A stretch of 57,085 bases of DNA from a virus: positions 1 through 57,085 of the IMG/VR virus record IMGVR_UViG_3300044645_002658, one strand, 5' to 3'. A program made the translations under genes and the position numbers. The notes below the pieces were generated by a model that had not been told where the DNA came from, searched no databases, and saw nothing but the letters and a program-made list of their open reading frames with translations. This document shows, piece after piece, positions 16,370-25,635 of the stretch; position 1 is the first letter of the stretch, and the number at the start of each line of letters is the position of its first letter.

Positions 16370-16770
16370 CAGGCTGCTATTGGTTGATTATCAAATTTAG
16401 CGATTGTTATTATCGAACTCATACCTTTGTCACCACTAAAGTTATAGCCTGGATGGGGTTCTGTAAAGTTCTCACGGGAAAACTTAAAAGATGGCATTTT
16501 ATCAAGTCTGAATAATCTCCAACCAGGTAGAGGTTGAGAACCTATATATGCCGTGTGGGATGCTCCCGTTCTATCCCAAGCTCTTAAAACCAAATTACCC
16601 GCCTTTGACCTACCTAAAGCAACTGGTTCGATTTCTCTAATTCCTCGTCCACCAGGTTCATCTCCTTCATAATTTACTATGCAAACAATCTTATTATCGA
16701 TGGCTTTTTTTACATCATCGATTGAAGTTGCTTCAAATAGTAGGGATTTTAGAGATTCTAAAAGTTTCAT
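16369..16770 (-). CDS. Small WYL-like domain protein
   Basis: A 133-residue protein. VCIVNYEGDEPGGRGIREIE followed by PVALGRSKAGNLVLRAWDRT and PGWRLFRLDKMPSFKFS follows the pattern of a WYL domain (beta-barrel ligand-binding module: R.IEP..L...NG...L.AWD..R.FRLDRI). WYL domains normally sit behind an HTH and sense nucleic acids or nucleotides. Here there is no HTH, only a short N-terminal helix and a 30-residue tail. Stand-alone WYL-like proteins occur in phages, so a role in transcription control or nucleotide binding is inferred. It overlaps both neighbours by a single base. Confidence 0.6.
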   Translation of the reverse strand: MKLLESLKSLLFEATSIDDVKKAIDNKIVCIVNYEGDEPGGRGIREIEPVALGRSKAGNLVLRAWDRTGASHTAYIGSQPLPGWRLFRLDKMPSFKFSRENFTEPHPGYNFSGDKGMSSIITIAKFDNQPIAA

Positions 16771-17066
16771 TATACTTCTCCTTCTACTTGATATGGTTTG
16801 TTAGGTTGGTAAGCATTAAATTTGATGTTCATTTTTCTTTCAAAAACATCTACCGATGTTCCTGCAGCTTCATTGTAAACATCCAAGAATGTTCCAGTTC
16901 CTCTACCAATTGCGTCACCATCACCAACTGCATCAGGATTGGTTGAGGAATATTGGTTTCCTTGTTGGTTGTAATCGTTTTTAACCAAATTTTTCTTTCT
17001 TTCAATTTCTGCGATAGATGTCAATCTATTTACAGGTTGTGAAAAGTCTAAAGGTAATTGTTCCAT
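16770..17066 (-). CDS. Hypothetical protein, 98 aa
   Basis: I do not recognise this protein. It opens MEQLPLDFSQPVNRLTSIAE, is hydrophilic, and has a Gly/Asp-rich centre (DAVGDGDAIGRGTGTFLDVY) followed by EAAGTSVDVFERKMNIKFNA and a Pro/Asn-containing tail. There is no signal peptide or membrane span. It shares one base with the WYL-like gene and lies three bases after the stop of the 157-residue gene, so it is clearly part of the operon led from 18369. Confidence 0.65.
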   Translation of the reverse strand: MEQLPLDFSQPVNRLTSIAEIERKKNLVKNDYNQQGNQYSSTNPDAVGDGDAIGRGTGTFLDVYNEAAGTSVDVFERKMNIKFNAYQPNKPYQVEGEV

Positions 17067-17069
17067 TTT

Positions 17070-17543
17070 TTACAGAATTTTTGTCATTAGGTCGTTTATT
17101 CTTTTCAAGCTTTCTGTTACTTGAAGGTCATATTTTTCAATGGCTTTTTTCTTAGCATCATCTTTAGATAGATTCATACTTGGATTTGAATTATCCATTT
17201 TTAATTCTTGATTGTCCATCATACCGGTGTTGTTTCTGATTTGGTTACTTGTCGACAAAGATTGTCTAGCACCTGAGAGGATACTATCAACAAATGTTTT
17301 CATTTTATTTTCACCATTGAGTATGAAAGGAGCGTCTTGAGGAGTTCCTGTGTAGTTATCAAAAAAATTTTTAATCCTTTTCAATTCAGGATAACCTATT
17401 GAAACCGCACTTTGTAATCTCTTATTTCTATTAAACCCCTCAGTGTTCGAATCAATACCTTTCAATTTTCCAAAACAAACTTTCATATGATTTCTCATAT
17501 CCTGTGGAAAGTCCCAAGATTTGTTATAAAGATTACTGTTCAT
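17070..17543 (-). CDS. Hypothetical protein, 157 aa
   Basis: I do not recognise this protein. It is polar and mostly helical in character. The N-terminal part (KSWDFPQDMRNHMKVCFGKL, then VSIGYPELKRIKNFFDNY) looks globular. A Ser/Asn/Met-rich linker follows, and then a Lys-rich C-terminal helix (KDDAKKKAIEKYDLQVTESL). The start codon lies inside the upstream gene (11-nt overlap). Position in the first operon next to other unassigned proteins suggests a phage-specific structural or assembly role, but nothing in the sequence proves it. Confidence 0.65.
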   Translation of the reverse strand: MNSNLYNKSWDFPQDMRNHMKVCFGKLKGIDSNTEGFNRNKRLQSAVSIGYPELKRIKNFFDNYTGTPQDAPFILNGENKMKTFVDSILSGARQSLSTSNQIRNNTGMMDNQELKMDNSNPSMNLSKDDAKKKAIEKYDLQVTESLKRINDLMTKIL

Positions 17544-18369
17544 TTCTAATCAATTTAATAATTTCAGATTTACTAATACCACTCTTTTCAAGTTGTTTTA
17601 GTAAATTTTTGAGATTTTTTCTTATTAATAAAGGTAAATCATCAACTTTATTGAATTTGTCCTTTTTTTGAATATCTGAATCTTTTGATTTACCAACCAA
17701 CAAATCCTCCAACATACCCATCATTTTTTGACGTTGAACCTCTGTAATTTTTTTTTCAACCAATCTTTCTTGACCTTTCGAATCTAATTTGGGTGATTTT
17801 CCAAAAGTTGCACATCTTTCTTCAGCATTTTCAACCTCCAACTCATTTTTCATATAAACCACACAATCTTCATATGTCATTCCTGAGACATCTTCATACC
17901 CAAAAGCTCCTGACAAATCCTCTTCACCAAGAGTAATTGTTTCTTCTTTTGATTCACCGTAATAAACTCGATAACCTCTTTGAACAGGATTTCCGGCCTG
18001 TCTTGTTGAAAATATAGTTTGGTCCATAGTTTTTTGTGGTGACATTTTTGGGTCGTGGATTGGTATTTTCGAATTTGCAAATGAACCATCATAATCAATT
18101 AATTCATCAATTTCTTCTTTTTCAGGTGAGATTTTGTCGATGATTTTTTTAATGTCGGACTTTTTGAATTTTTTCTTTGATTTCATTACTTTTTCGACAA
18201 GTGTTAAAATATTTTTTTCTGACGACAAAGGTAATTGTACAAATTCATCGGTGGTTCTTGCCTCGGTTAGAGTTGAACTTACATTGTAATATAAATCAAT
18301 TGAGCTATCCCTTTTCTTCAAAAAGAAATACGTATCATTTGTATAATATTCAACACCAAACTTAATCAT
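17533..18369 (-). CDS. Hypothetical protein, first gene of the long minus-strand run
   Basis: An unrecognised 278-residue protein. The frame is open from a further-upstream codon at 18399, but that would start within the promoter region. The ATG at 18369 gives MIKFGVEYYTNDTYFFLKKR and follows a TATTTAT motif by 13 nt, so I chose it. Lys/Glu-rich segments (KSKKKFKKSDIKKIIDKISP) alternate with an ordered centre GYRVYYGESKEETITLGEED and MTYEDCVVYMKNELEVENAE. The C-terminus is helical and basic (LLIRKNLKNLLKQLEKSGIS). Divergent from the fibre gene with 45 nt between the two start codons. Confidence 0.7.
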   Translation of the reverse strand: MIKFGVEYYTNDTYFFLKKRDSSIDLYYNVSSTLTEARTTDEFVQLPLSSEKNILTLVEKVMKSKKKFKKSDIKKIIDKISPEKEEIDELIDYDGSFANSKIPIHDPKMSPQKTMDQTIFSTRQAGNPVQRGYRVYYGESKEETITLGEEDLSGAFGYEDVSGMTYEDCVVYMKNELEVENAEERCATFGKSPKLDSKGQERLVEKKITEVQRQKMMGMLEDLLVGKSKDSDIQKKDKFNKVDDLPLLIRKNLKNLLKQLEKSGISKSEIIKLIRNEQ

Positions 18370-18382
18370 AAGATTTTTTACA

Positions 18383-18392
18383 TATAAATACC
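18383..18392 (-). promoter_or_regulatory. Candidate phage promoter motif (GGTATTTATA), minus strand
   Basis: On the minus strand this reads GGTATTTATA, 13 nt before the ATG at 18369. It is one of twelve TATTTAT copies, each found upstream of a gene and oriented with it. It would drive the run from 18369 towards the left edge. Confidence 0.5.
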
Positions 18393-18401
18393 ACAACAAA
18401 A

Positions 18402-18410
18402 GTATTTATC
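18402..18410 (+). promoter_or_regulatory. Candidate phage promoter motif (GTATTTATC), plus strand
   Basis: GTATTTATC ends 4 nt before the fibre ATG at 18415. With the minus-strand copy it forms a back-to-back pair in a 45-nt divergent spacer. If the motif acts as a -10 element, the transcript would be nearly leaderless. Confidence 0.5.
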
Positions 18411-18414
18411 ACAT

Positions 18415-21400
18415 ATGGCGTATCAGAACATAAATCAGTATGTATATAATAAGTGGTATTTGAGTCCCGTTAGGGAGGTCACAGATATATCATTGGCCTC
18501 AGATGAGTCCCAATTTAACGAAGAAGTTGTATTTTCAACAGACGTTATTGGTGCCTCGAATGGTAATGTAATGCCAGTCAAAATTGATTTGAATTTTTCA
18601 GGTTCAAACCAAGGATTCAATTTAATATATCAAAACTATAATTTTGATAATATTTTGATTTCTTCAAACTACTATAATCCATATGACATATCTTTGGATT
18701 GTTTCTCTTCTAAAACTATTTGTGATATTGGTTTAACAGGTACTGACAATGGATTGGTAACAGGTATGACAGGTCAGTCTATCACTTATATGGAGGGTTT
18801 ACTTCCATCGGCAGACAAGTTCAACAGATTGGATTATGATAGAAGATTCAAAATGCACCAAGTTACAGGATATACTTGGAATCCAAACGAAAGATTTTCA
18901 GGTGTTACTGCAGGAACATATTATAACATAGTTTCATACACCGCAAACACAATCGGAACATACCATGAACTTTATGGTGGTTTTTATCAAGGGTTTTATA
19001 AACTGTTTGGATACCCATATGAGGTTTTACCAACAAGATATCCAAAAGGATGGACTGTCGAAATGACCCTGAAACCAAGATTTACTGATGCTTACATCCC
19101 TCCTGTTGGAGCAACAACTCTAAATGACTATTACCCTGATAATTCAGGTATTTTCTTTTACATGGGAACTCGTGCCGAGAATAAATATTGGCACCATGCG
19201 GCTGGAGAAAATCCGACAGATTCTGGATATACAAGGGTTACAGAATCTTTGACAGGATTATCCTCTTGTATGTGTTCTACTCTGAATCCTGGGTATAGTA
19301 CAGTTTCTTACACTGAATTTGATTTATCTCAGTCAGGGGTTACAATATCCATTCCAGCGAATTTAAGTTGGTCGGGTGGTGACCAAATTTTAGTTTACCA
19401 TGACCCACTACAATATGTTATAGGGACTGTTCTAAACTATAGTGCCTCTACCGGTGAATTACAATTTACAGTAACCAAGAGAGTTGGAAAAGGTAATTTT
19501 CATGCATGGGTTGTAGACCTTCCGGATTACTTAGATTATGCTTTATCTAACTGTGTTTTGGTATATCCACCAACTGGCTATACTGACTATCACAACGTTG
19601 TTTGTAGTTGTTGTAATCCAAATGTCCAAATACCTTTACCTGAAAGACCTGCTTATTGGGACTCCATCTCAAACGCCTTCGCAATTAAATTTAGTGGAGA
19701 CCCACATAATCCAAAAATTTGTGTTAGAACATTAACGTTTACTGGCGACTGCCAACTTTCAGGGTCTTGTGAAACGTTGGGGCCTGAGACTGTAACAGGA
19801 TACTCAATCAATAATTATTGTAGTGATAGGGGTATATATGATGATTGTTCTGGAACTACATTTGACAATATAGAACATTGGGTATTAGTTGACGCTGTTT
19901 TCGAAAGATATTCATGGTTTGATTTCTGTGATTTATATTGGAGAGGGGGGTTAGGTGTAATAACTAATGACATTTACACCGCCACGTCCGCAAATAGGTC
20001 CATATCACTTATTGAACCACCCATAACTCATGAACAATTAATTCCGCCAAAAGAAGAATATGTTCAATTGAATTATGAATGGTTATTAGAACGATTCTAT
20101 AGAGTTGGTAAGTTAAAACTGTATGTTAATGGAAAACATTTTCAAACTTTTGACGATTTTGAGGAAATAATTCCAAGAGGATTATATGGACATAAAGAAA
20201 ATCAAGTTGGAGTCCCATTTAATATTTCTTGGGGTGGAGGTACACAGGGATTACACGAGAATTTGATATTTTCGGCGATTCCAACTACGTTAATTAACAA
20301 TTATATTCAAGACCCTGAGTTATTTCCTGAAAATATTTTAAGTGGAACTAGTTTGAGTGCCTTAACTACAAATATATTAATTGAACAAAATTTTGCTGGA
20401 ACTTTTGATGGTGCAATTTCTACATTCCACATGTATGCAAAACCACTTTCAGTTCCTGAAATTCAACACAACGCAAGAATTTTAAGACCAATCTATAGTC
20501 TTACGAACCCATATTGTTTGGATTGTTCTATTCCTCCAACTCCAAGTAATGCGGCAACCCCGACCCCTACTCCAACGATAACTTCTTCACCAACTCTTAC
20601 ACCTTCAAATACCGTAACCCCAACCAAAACAGCGACTAATACGCCGACGCCATCCATAACACCGACTAATACGTCCACACCTCTTGTTACAGAGTCAAAT
20701 ACTTCAACCCCAACAGAAACACCGACGAACACTCCAACCCCTTCGATAACCACATCTATTACACCAACACCAACAAAAACACCGACTAACACTCCAACAC
20801 AAACGGTCACTCCGACTGCAACTGTAACACCTTCGGCAACTCCTTTTGTTCCAACTTGTTTGATATTGTACGATGAAGGGTTTTCATATATTGCCCAATC
20901 TTTAGGTATCCTTAATGGAAAACCATATTGGGAATATTATTTTGGTTATGGGGTTATAGAACTTTACCGTCTATATTGGGACGGAACACAATGGGTTCAA
21001 GAATTGTTGTCAAGTTCAACCATAGTCGCCACAAACCCAAATGGTGTGAATTTTCCAACCCAATTAGATTGGGTTGGGTCAGGATTTTCTTATGTACATT
21101 ACACTTCACAACAAGATTGTAATGATTGGTGTATAGACCCTGCTTTAACAGATTATTTATGTTCTGTAAGTGGCACGACCGACAATGGGGATATAAACGG
21201 GAAAAGGTCATTTACATTTGATATTATCCCTTATGGATTACCACCAACTCCTGTTGGTTATACTTTGTATTGGGATGGAGCACAATGGATACTCGAGAAT
21301 GAATTTGGTAGTATCTGTGCCACCTCTTCTTATAACACCTTTGCTCCGCCATCTTATTTCTTATGGTCTTACCCCTCTCCTGCTCCTGTAGATTGTGATT

Positions 21401-21963
21401 GTGTAGATGGAATTTCAGGTGGTTTTTCCGCAGGAGTTTATAGTGGTGAGTGTGACCCATCAATTTCTGGTTTCCTGTTTTGGAGTGGGGATTACAATCC
21501 AGGTTCTTTACTAACGGAATATAATGTATGGTCACCATTCATCTTAGACGCTAATTTAACGGTGAGTTGTGACGCAATATTCACCACAACAACAGGAGAC
21601 CCAATTACTCAAAGTGTTACGATGACAATACCTATTGGTGGATTTTCTGCCAATACATTTACTCAAACAATTGATACTCCTTATGATGTGTTTACTCAAG
21701 ATGTGGTATTCGAGGGTTTTGTAACTAATTTATCTGGTGATTCTGTGTTCACAGGATTCACAATTACTACACAATCAACTTGGGCACCGAGTCCGTCTAA
21801 CACACCAACCAATACTCCTACAAATACTGAAACACCAACTCAAACGCCAACCAATACAATAACTCCTACAAATACCGTAACACCAACTCCAAGTCAGACA
21901 CCAACACAAACCTCTTCAGAGACTCCAACCCCCACCCCAACAGTAACATCAACACTTCTTTAA
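18415..21963 (+). CDS. Large tail fibre/adhesin-like protein with mucin-like Thr/Pro tracts
   Basis: A 1182-residue, probably virion-surface protein. The first 700 residues are beta-rich with many Tyr, Gly and Asn and several Cys clusters ([20 protein letters not shown]). The segment ending [20 protein letters not shown] resembles the end of a LamG/concanavalin-type domain, suggesting carbohydrate binding. Residues 705-812 are a Thr/Pro/Ser-rich tract of TPT and TNTPT units. A second globular region (about 815-1120, with two LYWDG.QW repeats) follows, and residues 1125-1182 are another Thr/Pro tract running to the C-terminus. No signal peptide is seen. It is followed by six sugar-modification genes, so the tracts may be glycosylated. 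Assignment as a fibre is inference from size, composition and context. Confidence 0.75.
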   Translation: MAYQNINQYVYNKWYLSPVREVTDISLASDESQFNEEVVFSTDVIGASNGNVMPVKIDLNFSGSNQGFNLIYQNYNFDNILISSNYYNPYDISLDCFSSKTICDIGLTGTDNGLVTGMTGQSITYMEGLLPSADKFNRLDYDRRFKMHQVTGYTWNPNERFSGVTAGTYYNIVSYTANTIGTYHELYGGFYQGFYKLFGYPYEVLPTRYPKGWTVEMTLKPRFTDAYIPPVGATTLNDYYPDNSGIFFYMGTRAENKYWHHAAGENPTDSGYTRVTESLTGLSSCMCSTLNPGYSTVSYTEFDLSQSGVTISIPANLSWSGGDQILVYHDPLQYVIGTVLNYSASTGELQFTVTKRVGKGNFHAWVVDLPDYLDYALSNCVLVYPPTGYTDYHNVVCSCCNPNVQIPLPERPAYWDSISNAFAIKFSGDPHNPKICVRTLTFTGDCQLSGSCETLGPETVTGYSINNYCSDRGIYDDCSGTTFDNIEHWVLVDAVFERYSWFDFCDLYWRGGLGVITNDIYTATSANRSISLIEPPITHEQLIPPKEEYVQLNYEWLLERFYRVGKLKLYVNGKHFQTFDDFEEIIPRGLYGHKENQVGVPFNISWGGGTQGLHENLIFSAIPTTLINNYIQDPELFPENILSGTSLSALTTNILIEQNFAGTFDGAISTFHMYAKPLSVPEIQHNARILRPIYSLTNPYCLDCSIPPTPSNAATPTPTPTITSSPTLTPSNTVTPTKTATNTPTPSITPTNTSTPLVTESNTSTPTETPTNTPTPSITTSITPTPTKTPTNTPTQTVTPTATVTPSATPFVPTCLILYDEGFSYIAQSLGILNGKPYWEYYFGYGVIELYRLYWDGTQWVQELLSSSTIVATNPNGVNFPTQLDWVGSGFSYVHYTSQQDCNDWCIDPALTDYLCSVSGTTDNGDINGKRSFTFDIIPYGLPPTPVGYTLYWDGAQWILENEFGSICATSSYNTFAPPSYFLWSYPSPAPVDCDCVDGISGGFSAGVYSGECDPSISGFLFWSGDYNPGSLLTEYNVWSPFILDANLTVSCDAIFTTTTGDPITQSVTMTIPIGGFSANTFTQTIDTPYDVFTQDVVFEGFVTNLSGDSVFTGFTITTQSTWAPSPSNTPTNTPTNTETPTQTPTNTITPTNTVTPTPSQTPTQTSSETPTPTPTVTSTLL
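20527..20850 (+). repeat. Thr/Pro-rich mucin-like repeat tract (internal)
   Basis: Imperfect repeats of ACN-CCN codons encode about 108 residues dominated by Thr and Pro with some Ser and Asn (for example [16 protein letters not shown]). Synonymous codons vary between units, which argues for selection on the protein rather than recent DNA duplication. The tract links two globular regions of the fibre-like protein. Confidence 0.9.
21787..21960 (+). repeat. Thr/Pro-rich mucin-like repeat tract (C-terminal)
   Basis: A second tract of the same composition encodes the last 58 residues (for example [20 protein letters not shown]) and runs to the stop codon. It lies directly ahead of the GT60 gene, with 126 nt between the fibre stop codon and that start. 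Confidence 0.9.
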
Positions 21964-21971
21964 GTGGAGGA

Positions 21972-22044
21972 ACTATTGTTGCACAACCAATAATTGTTTA
22001 ATCCTTCATAAGACCTATTTAGGTTGTTTTAATCAAACAATAGT
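21972..22044 (+). repeat. Nested inverted repeat in the gap before the GT60 gene
   Basis: The 126-nt gap 21964-22089 holds ACTATTGTT (21972-21980) pairing with AACAATAGT (22036-22044). Inside that, ACAACC (21983-21988) pairs with GGTTGT (22022-22027). A direct repeat ATTGTTTAAT occurs at 21993-22002 and 22058-22067. No T-run follows the outer arm, so a simple terminator is unlikely. A leader or 3'-end RNA structure is possible. I see no TATTTAT motif in this gap. Confidence 0.4.
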
Positions 22045-22089
22045 ATTCAACTTTTAGATTGTTTAATTATTTTTTTGAAAAACTTTTTC

Positions 22090-23337
22090 ATGAAAATATT
22101 TGTGCAAATTGCGGCTTACCGTGACCCCCAACTTATACCAACTATAAAGAATATGTTGGAAAACGCTAAAAGACCAAAGAATTTAAGGTTCGCGATAGCG
22201 AGACAATTTCATCCTGACGACAAATTTGATGAACTAACAGAATACGAAAAAGATTCACGATTCAGAATTATGAACATTCCTCACGAGGAGTCGAATGGTG
22301 TCTGTTGGGCTAGAAATTTGACCCAACAATTATATGATGGTGAGGAGTATACTCTTCAAATTGACTCTCATATGAGATTTGCTCCTAATTGGGATGATGA
22401 AATGATTAAGATGGTTAAACAACTTCAAAAGAAAGGTTATAAAAAACCTCTGTTGACAGGATATGTTTCATCTTTTGACCCCGATAATGACCCACAAGCA
22501 AGAGTACAGGAACCATGGAGAATGGTTTTTGACAGATTTATTCCTGAAGGAGCCGTATTTTTTCTACCCGAAACTATTCCTGGTTGGAAGGAGCTAAAAG
22601 AGCCAGTACCGGCTCGTTTTTATTCGGCACACTATTGTTTTACTTTGGGACAATTCTCAAATGAGGTACAACACAATCCTGAATATTATTTCCATGGTGA
22701 AGAAATTTCAATTGCGGCAAGAGCATACACTTGGGGTTATGACTTATTTCACCCTCATAAAACTTTGATTTGGCACGAATACACTCGAAAAGGTAGAACC
22801 AAACAATGGGATGATGATAAACAGTGGGTTGACAAAAATAATCATTCACATTTGACAAATAGGAAACTTTTTGGTATGGACGGTGAGACACAAGAAGGTC
22901 ATGATGGTCCATTTGGATTTGGTACGGAAAGAACCCTCAGAGATTATGAAAAATATTCAGGTTTGTTATTCGAAAAAAGAGCTGTCCAACAATATACTTT
23001 GGAAAAACATTATCCACCTAACCCTTATAATTTTGAATCGGAAGAAGAGTGGAAAAAACATTTTGCATCGGTATTCAAACATTGTATTGATGTTGGATAT
23101 TCTTCGGTTCCTGAAACAGACTATGATTTTTGGGTTGTTGCATTCCATGGACCAAATGATGAAACATTGTTCAGAAAAGATGCCGACAAAAATGAAATTG
23201 CTCGTATGAAAAACGACCCTGATGGGTATTGTAAAGTTTGGAGAGAATTCCAAACTGAAACTAAGCCAGTTTATTGGGTTGTGTGGCCTCACTCAGAATC
23301 CAAGGGTTGGTGTGACCGTTTAACAGGTAATTTATAA
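22090..23337 (+). CDS. GT60-family polypeptide GlcNAc-transferase homologue
   Basis: A 415-residue glycosyltransferase matching the GT60/PF11397 family. It opens KIFVQIAAYRDPQLIPTIKN, has GVCWARNLTQQLYDGEEYTL and then LQIDSHMRFAPNWDDEM, where D92-S-H94 is the family's metal- and donor-binding DxH. GEEISIAARAYTWGYDLFHP and HPHKTLIWHEYTRKGR complete the core. About 120 further residues at the C-terminus are unassigned. Known GT60 enzymes attach alpha-GlcNAc to hydroxyproline of Skp1 in Dictyostelium and to Thr of mucins in Trypanosoma cruzi, so they act on proteins. The neighbouring Thr/Pro-rich fibre is an obvious candidate acceptor (inference). A TTG at 22075 extends the frame by five residues; I chose the ATG. 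Confidence 0.87.
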   Translation: MKIFVQIAAYRDPQLIPTIKNMLENAKRPKNLRFAIARQFHPDDKFDELTEYEKDSRFRIMNIPHEESNGVCWARNLTQQLYDGEEYTLQIDSHMRFAPNWDDEMIKMVKQLQKKGYKKPLLTGYVSSFDPDNDPQARVQEPWRMVFDRFIPEGAVFFLPETIPGWKELKEPVPARFYSAHYCFTLGQFSNEVQHNPEYYFHGEEISIAARAYTWGYDLFHPHKTLIWHEYTRKGRTKQWDDDKQWVDKNNHSHLTNRKLFGMDGETQEGHDGPFGFGTERTLRDYEKYSGLLFEKRAVQQYTLEKHYPPNPYNFESEEEWKKHFASVFKHCIDVGYSSVPETDYDFWVVAFHGPNDETLFRKDADKNEIARMKNDPDGYCKVWREFQTETKPVYWVVWPHSESKGWCDRLTGNL

Positions 23338-23338
23338 G

Positions 23339-24103
23339 ATGGAAGTTTGTTTTGTTGCGGATTGTCATTATCCAAACTACACAAAAAGACTTAAATCCAA
23401 TCTCCTCCAAACATTTATTGATTTGGAGTTGGATAAATATGGTTTTACTTTTTTGGTATCAACAAACAGACCTGAAGATTTTCAAGACATCGTAAACGAC
23501 AAAATACATGTTTTTCATATTGATGAACTAAGAAAAGATTTTCCAATTTCTAAACAATATGAAACTTTACCTGAAGACCCATCAGGAATTTATCCTGCGG
23601 GATTTCATTGGGGCTTGGAGCGTTTTCTTTTGAAAAAGGCTGCTGATATGGGATTCAAATGTGTTGTGAATTTTGACTCAGATGTGATTTTGAATAATCT
23701 AAAATCGGGGAATAATCTATTGGACTTTTTTAAGAAGAATTATCAACCAAACATAATCATGACCAATCAAGCAACGATGTTGTATCAAAAAGGTTCAGAG
23801 AATGAAATATTTTATTTGCATGACAAGTATATAAATCATTTTGGTTTGGATTTTCAAGATTCTGAATATACAACGATGGACGGTCCGGTAATCTGTTATA
23901 TGGGTGAAACTTCAGAGGATTTGCAAAGATATTTTAGAAATTGGAATGAGTTAACTGAATTCAGTTATAAAAAAGAACATGGGTATGGATATGGTGGTAT
24001 TGTGTGTGGGATTTGGTCCTTAACAATTCCGATGTCGGGTTTCAAACTTAAATGGAATGAAATGCCGTTCGTACCCCATCACGTTTATTCAGATAGGTAT
24101 TAA
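23339..24103 (+). CDS. Putative GT-A-like glycosyltransferase with DSD motif
   Basis: A 254-residue protein. It begins MEVCFVADCHYPNYTKRLKS, has a glycosyltransferase-like centre FHWGLERFLLKKAADMGFKC followed by VVNFDSDVILNN, whose DSD could bind the metal-nucleotide sugar, and an HxxY-type end (FVPHHVYSDRY). Overall it looks like a GT-A fold enzyme of the GT8 or GT32 kind, but I cannot name a family. It starts one base after the GT60 stop codon and is followed by the GT25-like gene at a TAATATG junction, so it belongs to the same transcription unit. Confidence 0.6.
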   Translation: MEVCFVADCHYPNYTKRLKSNLLQTFIDLELDKYGFTFLVSTNRPEDFQDIVNDKIHVFHIDELRKDFPISKQYETLPEDPSGIYPAGFHWGLERFLLKKAADMGFKCVVNFDSDVILNNLKSGNNLLDFFKKNYQPNIIMTNQATMLYQKGSENEIFYLHDKYINHFGLDFQDSEYTTMDGPVICYMGETSEDLQRYFRNWNELTEFSYKKEHGYGYGGIVCGIWSLTIPMSGFKLKWNEMPFVPHHVYSDRY

Positions 24104-24104
24104 T

Positions 24105-25634
24105 ATGTTTAAGATATTAGGAAGAGAATTAGGAGAAAAGGGTTTCTTCGTTAACTTGGATTCATCAATCGATAGATTTGAAGGAATCATGAAACAAGTT
24201 GATAAATTTGAAATTGAAGGGTTAGAAAAGTTTTCAGCTTTGAGTGACCCTTTAATTCAATTTGCATGCACCAAAAGTCATTTGGGTATTTTTGAAATTG
24301 CAAAAAATGAAGGTTTGGAAACAATCGTTGTTTTGGAAGACGATATGCAGATTTTGGAAAATCCTTATATCGGTTCACAGAAATTTGAATTATCTGAACA
24401 ATTGGATAAATTGTTGGTTGATATGAACAATCTTGAATGGGATGTCATTTTATTGGGTTGCAATCCAAAAACCTATTTGATTCCTGTTACAGAAAATTTA
24501 TCAGAAAACTATTCAAGTAGTGGTTCATGGGCGTATATCATCAAACGTAAAGCTTATGAATACATTCTTGAAAATTCAAATTATTATAAAGATTATATTG
24601 CTATTGATGATTGGTTGGCAAAATTGGCTCATAATGGATTCAAAGTATTTGCCACGACACCTCAAATAATTCATCATGGTACAAGTTATCAATCAACATT
24701 ACAACCAAGAGGTTTGGTAAATTATACCGCGTGGATTGATGGAAATTGGGAAGGTTATTTATACAAGTTCCTTCAAGGCAGAACCATGAAAGAGTTGGTA
24801 GATGATTATGAATTAGAAAGAGAAATTACAATTGTTGTGGTTGGCCATTTCGTCGAAAACTTTTTATTCTATCTTCGATACCTCCTAAAAACAATACCGA
24901 AACAATTGGAAAGATGTCGTTTCTTGGTTATCTATGATAACAATCACAACACACAGAACCCATTACCTTTGGAATACTATTTCAAAGACCGTAATAAACC
25001 AATGAACTACAATATCATTTATTCCAAAACCGGTATTTCTCATAGTATGAAGTTGGCTTTGGAAAATGTTAAAACAAAATATTTTTTATTTTTAGAACAC
25101 GATTGGATTTTCTTGGAAAAAAGACCGATTGACTTTGTTAGTTTGAAAAGAGCTTTTGATAATCACAATTTTGTAAATGCGGTGTGGTTTAATAAAGACG
25201 ACAATCAATTGAAGGGATTTGAAATTTGTGGAGATAGATTGGGTAACGTTACACCTTATGAACAAGAAGACCGTGTGACCGAATGTGATTTGACAAAGAC
25301 AATACGTTGGTCAAACAATCCTGTGATGTTTAGAAAATCAAAAATGCAAGAATGGTTTGATAAATATATAGATAACGATTCAATCGGTAAAATTCACCAA
25401 GGACAGTATAATGTTGAGGATAATATGATTCGAGTTTATAGACAAACAATTGAAGAAAGTGTTTGGGAAGAAATTAAAGATGATTGGGGAACATTTTTAC
25501 ATGGCAAACCAGGTGATTGTGAATTAGTTGGTCACACAGATGGCTCAAGAAGATACCAAACGTCAATTAGAACTATGGCCGAAGATAATGCCGATGAATA
25601 TGTAAAAAATAATCCTTTACCTGAAAATGATTAA
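24105..25634 (+). CDS. GT25-GT2-like fused glycosyltransferase
   Basis: A 509-residue two-domain protein. Residues 1 to about 230 follow the GT25 (LPS beta-galactosyl/collagen glucosyltransferase) pattern: GFFVNLDSSIDRFEGIMKQ, ACTKSHLGIFEIAKNEGLET and VVLEDDMQILENPYIG with the EDD metal motif near residue 76, then SGSWAYIIKRKAYEYIL. From about residue 239, EITIVVVGHFVENFLFYLRY starts a second GT-A-like domain with FLFLEHDWIFLE near residue 331. Two activities in tandem suggest a disaccharide-building enzyme. The frame is open from 24057, inside the upstream gene. I chose the ATG at 24105 because it follows the upstream stop as TAATATG and begins the conserved sequence. Confidence 0.8.
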   Translation: MFKILGRELGEKGFFVNLDSSIDRFEGIMKQVDKFEIEGLEKFSALSDPLIQFACTKSHLGIFEIAKNEGLETIVVLEDDMQILENPYIGSQKFELSEQLDKLLVDMNNLEWDVILLGCNPKTYLIPVTENLSENYSSSGSWAYIIKRKAYEYILENSNYYKDYIAIDDWLAKLAHNGFKVFATTPQIIHHGTSYQSTLQPRGLVNYTAWIDGNWEGYLYKFLQGRTMKELVDDYELEREITIVVVGHFVENFLFYLRYLLKTIPKQLERCRFLVIYDNNHNTQNPLPLEYYFKDRNKPMNYNIIYSKTGISHSMKLALENVKTKYFLFLEHDWIFLEKRPIDFVSLKRAFDNHNFVNAVWFNKDDNQLKGFEICGDRLGNVTPYEQEDRVTECDLTKTIRWSNNPVMFRKSKMQEWFDKYIDNDSIGKIHQGQYNVEDNMIRVYRQTIEESVWEEIKDDWGTFLHGKPGDCELVGHTDGSRRYQTSIRTMAEDNADEYVKNNPLPEND

Positions 25635-25635
25635 T

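Noticed and set aside
18383-18390. TATAAATA on the plus strand read as a T4-type late promoter for the fibre gene
   Set aside because: The other copies of the element all read TATTTAT in the gene's direction, so this is better explained as the minus-strand motif for 18369.
18402-18414. A Shine-Dalgarno site for the fibre gene
   Set aside because: The leader has no AGGA-like sequence, like nearly every start in the window.
20493-20810. Minus-strand open frame rich in Val and Gly opposite the fibre gene
   Set aside because: It is the antisense image of the ACN-CCN repeats, which cannot give stop codons easily; no motif or start context supports it.
22871-23292. Open frames on both strands within the GT60 gene
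   Set aside because: Shadows of the GT60 frame, which has a clear family signature over most of its length.
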